Positions 8,494-10,032 of a stretch of DNA of 10,032 nt are shown here, one piece after another. Source of the stretch: an uncultured Eubacterium sp. (lineage in GTDB: Bacteria; Bacillota; Clostridia; Oscillospirales; Acutalibacteraceae); the NCBI GenBank assembly GCA_945979635.1, contig CAMFPZ010000017.1, positions 1 to 10,032 of the forward strand. The letters are read 5' to 3'. The first letter of the stretch is position 1; the number at the start of each line of letters is the position of its first letter. The notes beneath the pieces are model-generated. The model searched no databases and had not been told where the DNA came from. It saw only the letters and a list, made by a program, of their open reading frames with translations. The translations under genes were made by a program, and so were the position numbers.

Positions 8494-9123
8494 TTATTCG
8501 TCCTTCATCATACTTTCGGGAGCCGTGTCGACTACCTCAAGCTTATTGCTTTGCATCCAGAGGGATGGTGTTATGCGAAGCTTGAAGCCGTAGCCGGCAT
8601 CCATTTGCCAATGTGCCATAGGTGCTTCCGGCAGTCCGTAGCAGGAGAGAATGGTCATAATCACGCCTGCGTGAGCTACGATTGCAAAGCTTTGGGTTCC
8701 TGTTGACACGCAGCCGTTTACAATCTGCTCAAACGCTTTGCAAACTCTTTGGACAAATTCGGCATTGCTTTCGCCGAACGGCACGCGGGTGTACATATCT
8801 CCGTGGAGCCACGCCTTGAAATCCTCATTATCCTTTAAATCCTCGGCGGTGCATTCCTCGAATTCGCCGAAATTATATTCAATAAGGTTATCTATTACAA
8901 CCTTGTTATTTTTTGGAAACATTATATCTGCCGACTGTACGGCACGCTTCAGCGGTGAAACAAAGACAGTTTCAACCTCAGGATAATTGTGCTTTGTTCG
9001 TATCTTTTTTAGCTCTTCAATACCAAATGTAGACAAAGGATAATCAGTGTGCCCAATATACTGTGCGTTTAGATTTCCTTTAGTGAGACCGTGTCTGAAT
9101 AAATACACTGTGTATGATTTCAT
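8494..9123 (-). CDS. Histidine phosphatase family protein (phosphoglycerate mutase-like)
   Basis: Member of the histidine phosphatase (branch 1) superfamily, 209 residues. The family's catalytic pocket is complete: phospho-accepting H11 in LFRHGLTKGN with R10, R60 in VSPLKRAVQSA, acidic E82 in IEYNFGEFE, and the second histidine H151 in VAHAGVIMTIL. Such enzymes remove or move phosphate on small molecules (phosphoglycerate, alpha-ribazole phosphate, nucleotides). The substrate cannot be told here, and no cobalamin or glycolysis neighbours help. The start at 9123 is chosen over an upstream in-frame Met at 9180 because AGGAG (minus strand, 9136-9132) lies eight bases before it and MKSYTVYLFRHG is a normal family N-terminus. 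It runs opposite to the other genes, and therefore probably head-on to replication forks. Confidence 0.92.
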   Translation of the reverse strand: MKSYTVYLFRHGLTKGNLNAQYIGHTDYPLSTFGIEELKKIRTKHNYPEVETVFVSPLKRAVQSADIMFPKNNKVVIDNLIEYNFGEFEECTAEDLKDNEDFKAWLHGDMYTRVPFGESNAEFVQRVCKAFEQIVNGCVSTGTQSFAIVAHAGVIMTILSCYGLPEAPMAHWQMDAGYGFKLRITPSLWMQSNKLEVVDTAPESMMKDE

Positions 9124-9131
9124 AGAAAATG

Positions 9132-9136
9132 CTCCT
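9132..9136 (-). promoter_or_regulatory. Ribosome binding site deciding the phosphatase start
   Basis: The minus strand reads AGGAG eight bases before the ATG at 9123. The alternative upstream Met at 9180 would add 19 residues unlike any family N-terminus, so this site settles the start. Confidence 0.85.
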
Positions 9137-9170
9137 GTTCTAAGAATGGTTATTTGAAAAAAGTTACATA

Positions 9171-9200
9171 AATATAACAAAATTGCGAAAGATATTTACA
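9171..9200 (-). promoter_or_regulatory. Possible promoter of the phosphatase gene
   Basis: On the minus strand, TGTTATATT (extended -10 with hexamer TATATT at plus positions 9176-9171) lies about 48 nt before the phosphatase ATG. The -35 region is poor: TGTAAA at 18-nt spacing matches consensus at three of six positions. The extended -10 could compensate. This is the best candidate seen in the gap, but AT-rich sequence makes such matches easy to find. Confidence 0.35.
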
Positions 9201-9223
9201 TTTTGTATAATAAGTGATATTAT
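9195..9223 (+). promoter_or_regulatory. Sigma-A-type promoter of the XRE regulator gene
   Basis: TTTACA (9195-9200, five of six matches to the -35 consensus), a 17-nt spacer, then TATTAT (9218-9223, five of six matches to the -10) preceded by TG at 9215-9216, an extended -10. Transcription would begin near 9230, giving a 5' leader of about 98 nt. The promoter lies within a TTTACAT...ATGTAAA inverted repeat (9195-9201 and 9222-9228), a plausible operator for a dimeric repressor. Confidence 0.72.
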
Positions 9224-9250
9224 GTAAAAGCAATACGCAAAGTATAAATT

Positions 9251-9268
9251 CTTGCAGTTTTCTGCAAG
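9251..9268 (+). repeat. Perfect 7-bp hairpin in the regulator's 5' leader
   Basis: CTTGCAG (9251-9257) and CTGCAAG (9262-9268) are perfect inverted repeats around a TTTT loop, about 20 nt after the predicted transcription start and 60 nt before the start codon. No T-run follows (GGGTTTATG does), so it is not a classical terminator. It may be an RNA hairpin that affects stability or translation, or a DNA operator. Confidence 0.55.
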
Positions 9269-9314
9269 GGTTTATGTTTTGCAGTAAAATACGAGGTAAA
9301 TTATTGTTACCCAC

Positions 9315-9320
9315 AAGGAG
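9315..9320 (+). promoter_or_regulatory. Ribosome binding site deciding the regulator start
   Basis: AAGGAG lies seven bases before the ATG at 9328. The frame stays open upstream to an ATG at 9214, but that codon lies inside the predicted promoter, so 9328 is the better start. Confidence 0.88.
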
Positions 9321-9327
9321 AAAAACG

Positions 9328-9954
9328 ATGAAAAAGGAAGAGGAAAAATTATCAAAATTTCCCGAAATGCTTTCAAAAATGAGAAGAGAAAGAGGCGTTA
9401 GCCAAAAGAAGGCGGCAACCGATTTGGGCATTTCGCAGGCTCTGCTTTCGCATTACGAGAAGGGCATCCGTGAGTGTGGGCTCGATTTTGTTATAAAATG
9501 CAGCCAATATTACGGAGTAACAACCGACTATCTTTTGGGAATAAGCGACAGCCGAAACGGAATGAGCGACGACTTTCTTTCGTCCATCCAGGTAAATGAG
9601 GGCAAGAGTGTAAAAAATCTTTCGCATTGTACAAAATTTATGCTGGATATGGCATCGGCTGCTATGACCGCAACGGGCGAAAAGCACTCAAATTATCTTT
9701 ATGACTATTTTCTTATGGTTGCCTACCGAGGCTCGCTTACGCTTGCAAAGGCGGGAGTTTTGCCCAAGGAGTTGTTCAAGATAGACTACACAATCGCAAG
9801 AGATTTAGCATCTGCGGCCATTGCGTTGCAGGACGCAAAATTCGTTTTGATTGAGGACAAGTCCAGAACAGGCATTGACGAAAAGCCATTTGAACCGCTT
9901 TGCAAAATGATAAACGAAGCAGAGGAATATATTCTTTCGAATTATGTTTTCTAA
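9328..9954 (+). CDS. XRE-family helix-turn-helix transcriptional regulator
   Basis: DNA-binding regulator of 208 residues. The Cro/C1-type HTH covers about residues 14-71: LSKMRRERGVSQKKAATDLG, the recognition helix in ISQALLSHYEKGIRE (35-49), and the closing VTTDYLLGIS, a typical XRE ending. The remaining ~135 residues appear mostly alpha-helical, with alternating hydrophobic patches (FMLDMASAAMTATG, YDYFLMVAYRGSLTLAKAG, LASAAIALQDAKF); I do not recognise a ligand-binding, peptidase or toxin-antitoxin domain. It could sense a ligand or mediate dimerisation. No membrane segment is evident. The gene is divergent from the phosphatase gene, has its own promoter and leader, and is followed by its own terminator, so it is monocistronic. 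Target genes are unknown; autoregulation is suggested by repeats around the promoter. Confidence 0.88.
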   Translation: MKKEEEKLSKFPEMLSKMRRERGVSQKKAATDLGISQALLSHYEKGIRECGLDFVIKCSQYYGVTTDYLLGISDSRNGMSDDFLSSIQVNEGKSVKNLSHCTKFMLDMASAAMTATGEKHSNYLYDYFLMVAYRGSLTLAKAGVLPKELFKIDYTIARDLASAAIALQDAKFVLIEDKSRTGIDEKPFEPLCKMINEAEEYILSNYVF

Positions 9955-9960
9955 TTTCGG

Positions 9961-9989
9961 TCTTCCCCTTCAGAGGGGAAGATTTTTTT
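9961..9989 (+). terminator. Rho-independent terminator of the XRE regulator gene
   Basis: A perfect 9-bp stem, TCTTCCCCT (9961-9969) with AGGGGAAGA (9974-9982), closes a TCAG loop and is followed by seven T's (9983-9989). It begins six bases after the stop codon. There is no A-run on the left side, so it should act mainly on the + strand. Confidence 0.95.
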
Positions 9990-10032
9990 ATAATCTTACC
10001 TGCTTGTCCAGACCTTTTATGTAGCGAAGAAT

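Noticed and set aside
9307..9315. TTACCCACA, one mismatch from the DnaA box TTATCCACA
   Set aside because: A single imperfect box, overlapping the regulator's ribosome binding site and with no neighbouring boxes or AT-rich unwinding element. Chance is more likely; oriC is expected upstream of dnaN or dnaA, outside the window.
9214..9327. 38-codon N-terminal extension of the XRE regulator
   Set aside because: The upstream ATG falls in the predicted promoter and lacks a ribosome binding site, whereas the ATG at 9328 has AAGGAG at ideal spacing and begins a normal XRE N-terminus.
9988..10032. Possible end of a minus-strand gene (14 codons, ending LDKQVRL and TAA at 9990-9988)
   Set aside because: The frame is open to the window edge and reads plausibly, but 45 bases are too few, another minus frame is also open, and the adjacent hairpin lacks the A-run that would make it a terminator for that strand.

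Overview
The window looks like a piece of chromosome from a low-GC Gram-positive bacterium of the class Clostridia, probably an Oscillospirales/Ruminococcaceae-like gut lineage. This rests on the origin-proximal gene order dnaN–yaaA(S4)–recF–remB–gyrB–gyrA, on a remB-type DUF370 gene between recF and gyrB, and on the style of the gyrase sequences. The class is fairly secure from gene order; the family is an inference from sequence impression only.

Layout: bases 1-26 are not genomic. They are the 3' part of an Illumina Nextera Read 1 adapter ending in the 19-bp Tn5 mosaic end, so the contig really begins near base 27, inside dnaN. From there seven genes run on the + strand with overlaps or gaps of 33 nt or less: dnaN (5'-truncated), yaaA, recF, remB, gyrB, gyrA and a LytR-CpsA-Psr (LCP) cell-wall ligase gene. 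No internal terminator is visible, so they could be one operon or a set of overlapping transcripts. A near-symmetrical hairpin at 8432-8471 closes this block and also serves the convergent minus-strand histidine-phosphatase gene (8494-9123). An AT-rich divergent region (9124-9327) carries a good sigma-A-type promoter for an XRE-family regulator gene (9328-9954), which ends at a textbook Rho-independent terminator. The last 43 bases hold no gene I can establish.

How the genes work together: DnaN is the replication sliding clamp, RecF loads recombinase at damaged forks, and GyrB/GyrA form the A2B2 gyrase that relieves supercoils ahead of forks. YaaA (S4, RNA-binding) and RemB (DNA-binding) are the small companions usual at this locus. 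The LCP protein attaches glycopolymers to peptidoglycan and appears to be co-transcribed with gyrA. dnaA and oriC would be expected just upstream, outside the window.

No new multi-gene system is visible: this is mostly a conserved housekeeping locus. The points most worth a second look are three gyrase residues that differ from E. coli at drug-contact positions, the LCP gene with its long acidic cytoplasmic arm in the gyrase block, the twin 11-nt gene overlaps, and the repeats in the regulator's promoter and leader. All nine complete stop codons in the window are TAA.
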